6,783 nucleotides of DNA, from positions 1-6,783 of the forward strand of contig JBMYQA010000311.1 of assembly GCA_049600855.1 (NCBI GenBank), read 5' to 3'. The DNA comes from JBMYQA01 sp049600855. Lineage in GTDB: Bacteria; Bacteroidota; Bacteroidia; Cytophagales; Flammeovirgaceae. The position numbers were made by a program, and so were the translations under genes. Every line of letters starts with the position of its first letter. The stretch's first letter is position 1. The notes beneath the pieces were generated by a model. The model saw only the letters and a list, made by a program, of their open reading frames with translations. It had not been told where the DNA came from and made no database searches. Below, piece after piece: positions 5,569 through 6,783 of the stretch.

Positions 5569-6630
5569 TTACTTTGTTGCGTGTTTCTTTAAAAAAACTT
5601 TTAAGTATTCGAATTCATCATTGGTGAGTGCAGGGAAGTTTGCAATCCGAAAAGTATTATTTTTCCAAGTGCCATAGCCATTGCCAAAGATGATCCCTTC
5701 TTTTAAAGCAGCAGCTTTCAGATTTCCAACCCATGTTTCGCTTCCTTTGATCACGATCACCGTATCTGACCTTAATCGGCTGGTTTCAATGAGTAATTGT
5801 ATTCCTTGTTTCTGACAAAATTGGTAAAAGTCATAAGCCCTATCCTTCAGGCCATTAGCCGTTTTTTTGATCGGATCAACAAATTCCATCACCTTCCCTA
5901 ACAAAAAGATATTCAGGATATTTGGTGTATAAGTCGTTTGCCAATCTTGCATCTTCTCATGCATAAATACAAGACTGTTGTAATGCTTATTATGATTTAA
6001 TGCTAACGCTTTTTGAATGGCTTTGGGAGAACACACCATGACTGCCATTCCCGATGGCAGTCCAAAACACTTTTGAACAGAGGCATACCAGATATCGGCA
6101 CTTTTCCAAGCCAGGCGAACCCCTCCCATAGAAGAGGTAGCATCCACACAAATTAAGGCTTGCTTATAGCGTGTTTTAATTTTTTGGATCAGGCGATTCC
6201 GAACTTGTGTACCATTCGACGTCTCATTTTGTGTTAAACAGATCAGGCCAGTATGTTGTGGGACATTCAACGCATTCAGCCCTAACATCCGTTGAGGCGA
6301 AAACTCATGGTTAATGGCATTATTAGCCAGCTTTTGTCGGTACTTGAACCATTTTTCGCCAAAAGCACCATTGTAGATGTGGAAACTAAATTGATCGATA
6401 AACGATTCAGCGATGATTTCCCAACACTCGGTTGCTGATGAGGCAAAAAATACGAGGTAGTTGCTAGGCACCTCCAACTTGTCCTTGAACTGCTGAATCG
6501 TATTCCTACTCATTTCAACAAATGCGGGACTGCGGTGATTCGCACTCAATATACCAGTGTTGACAGCTTCTTGCATGAAGACATCAACTTGAGGATATAT
6601 TTTGGAAGGTCCAGGGTAAAACGAAATCAT
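5569..6630 (-). CDS. Class V PLP-dependent aminotransferase, SerC/alanine-glyoxylate aminotransferase-like
   Basis: This fold-type I PLP enzyme is probably an amino-acid transaminase. The 353-aa protein has FYPGPSKIYP at the start, NHRSPAF (31-37), the cofactor-phosphate region SSATECWEII (64-73), NETSNG (135-140), VDATSSMGG (162-170) with D163 expected to contact the pyridine nitrogen, and SVQKCFGLPSG (184-194) with K187 as the Schiff-base lysine. NTFRIANFP (325-333) contains R328, a candidate substrate-carboxylate arginine. The HRS motif and the QKCFGLPSG region resemble phosphoserine aminotransferase, but the sequence is not clearly canonical SerC, so no symbol is given. Phosphoserine:2-oxoglutarate or alanine/serine:glyoxylate transamination are the main options. 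The start is an ATG at 6630 with no Shine-Dalgarno sequence. It is first in a likely operon with lpxK. Confidence 0.85.
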   Translation of the reverse strand: MISFYPGPSKIYPQVDVFMQEAVNTGILSANHRSPAFVEMSRNTIQQFKDKLEVPSNYLVFFASSATECWEIIAESFIDQFSFHIYNGAFGEKWFKYRQKLANNAINHEFSPQRMLGLNALNVPQHTGLICLTQNETSNGTQVRNRLIQKIKTRYKQALICVDATSSMGGVRLAWKSADIWYASVQKCFGLPSGMAVMVCSPKAIQKALALNHNKHYNSLVFMHEKMQDWQTTYTPNILNIFLLGKVMEFVDPIKKTANGLKDRAYDFYQFCQKQGIQLLIETSRLRSDTVIVIKGSETWVGNLKAAALKEGIIFGNGYGTWKNNTFRIANFPALTNDEFEYLKVFLKKHATK

Positions 6631-6720
6631 TTGCTGTTATTGGCTTTAGTTTTTTTAACAATGATTGTAAGTTTGGCTTTTTGATGAAACTAAGCCACTA
6701 AATAAACCGAAAAAGGCTTA

Positions 6721-6728
6721 CAAAGCTA
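6721..6728 (-). promoter_or_regulatory. Candidate -7 promoter element for the aminotransferase-lpxK unit
   Basis: Read on the - strand this is TAGCTTTG, an exact TAnnTTTG match, identical to the motif at 1328-1335 on the + strand. It would start a transcript with a leader of roughly 85 nt. A TTG triplet at 6753-6755 is a possible -33 element but its spacing (24 nt) is slightly long. The remaining non-coding sequence out to the window end shows no supportable gene. Confidence 0.35.
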
Positions 6729-6783
6729 ATTGGAAAACACTAATTTATTGCCCAACGCGATTAATCAATTGTCCAACTGTTAA

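Overview
The window looks like a chromosomal stretch from a Gram-negative member of the Bacteroidota. The base composition is fairly AT-rich. Most genes have no Shine-Dalgarno sequence. Two intergenic regions contain the Bacteroidota-type -7 motif TAnnTTTG. The encoded RmuC, TruA, LpxK, SerC-like aminotransferase and OmpA-like proteins read like Bacteroidota versions of these families. LpxK implies a lipid A-containing outer membrane. I cannot name the genus from sequence alone.

Layout: on the + strand lie a doubtful 15-residue signal-peptide-like ORF (31-78), rmuC (101-1297) and an OmpA-domain envelope protein (1489-2271). The last is followed by a strong intrinsic terminator (2294-2327). 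Everything further right is on the - strand, converging on that terminator. Read in its own direction, a class V aminotransferase (6630-5569) is followed after 7 bp by lpxK (5561-4524). A 132-bp palindromic element (4394-4525) comes next, then an App1/DUF2183 HAD-type phosphatase gene (4247-3159) and truA (3090-2326). The aminotransferase and lpxK look like one transcription unit. The phosphatase gene and truA look like a second one, separated from the first by the element.

Functionally this is mostly housekeeping and envelope content: genome maintenance (RmuC), peptidoglycan anchoring (OmpA-like), tRNA pseudouridylation (TruA), lipid A phosphorylation (LpxK), a probable lipid or phosphoester phosphatase (App1-like) and amino-acid metabolism (aminotransferase). 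No mobile-element genes, defence genes, CRISPR array, tRNA or rRNA were seen.

The most unusual structure is the element at 4394-4525. It is a gap-free inverted dimer of a 66-bp unit with perfect 20-bp terminal inverted repeats. Each half carries a 33-nt hairpin, and the two hairpins differ by compensatory base-pair changes in the stem. One end forms the lpxK stop codon. It resembles a REP/BIME- or MITE-like non-autonomous repeat, or a structured RNA between the two operons. Its identity cannot be settled from one copy.
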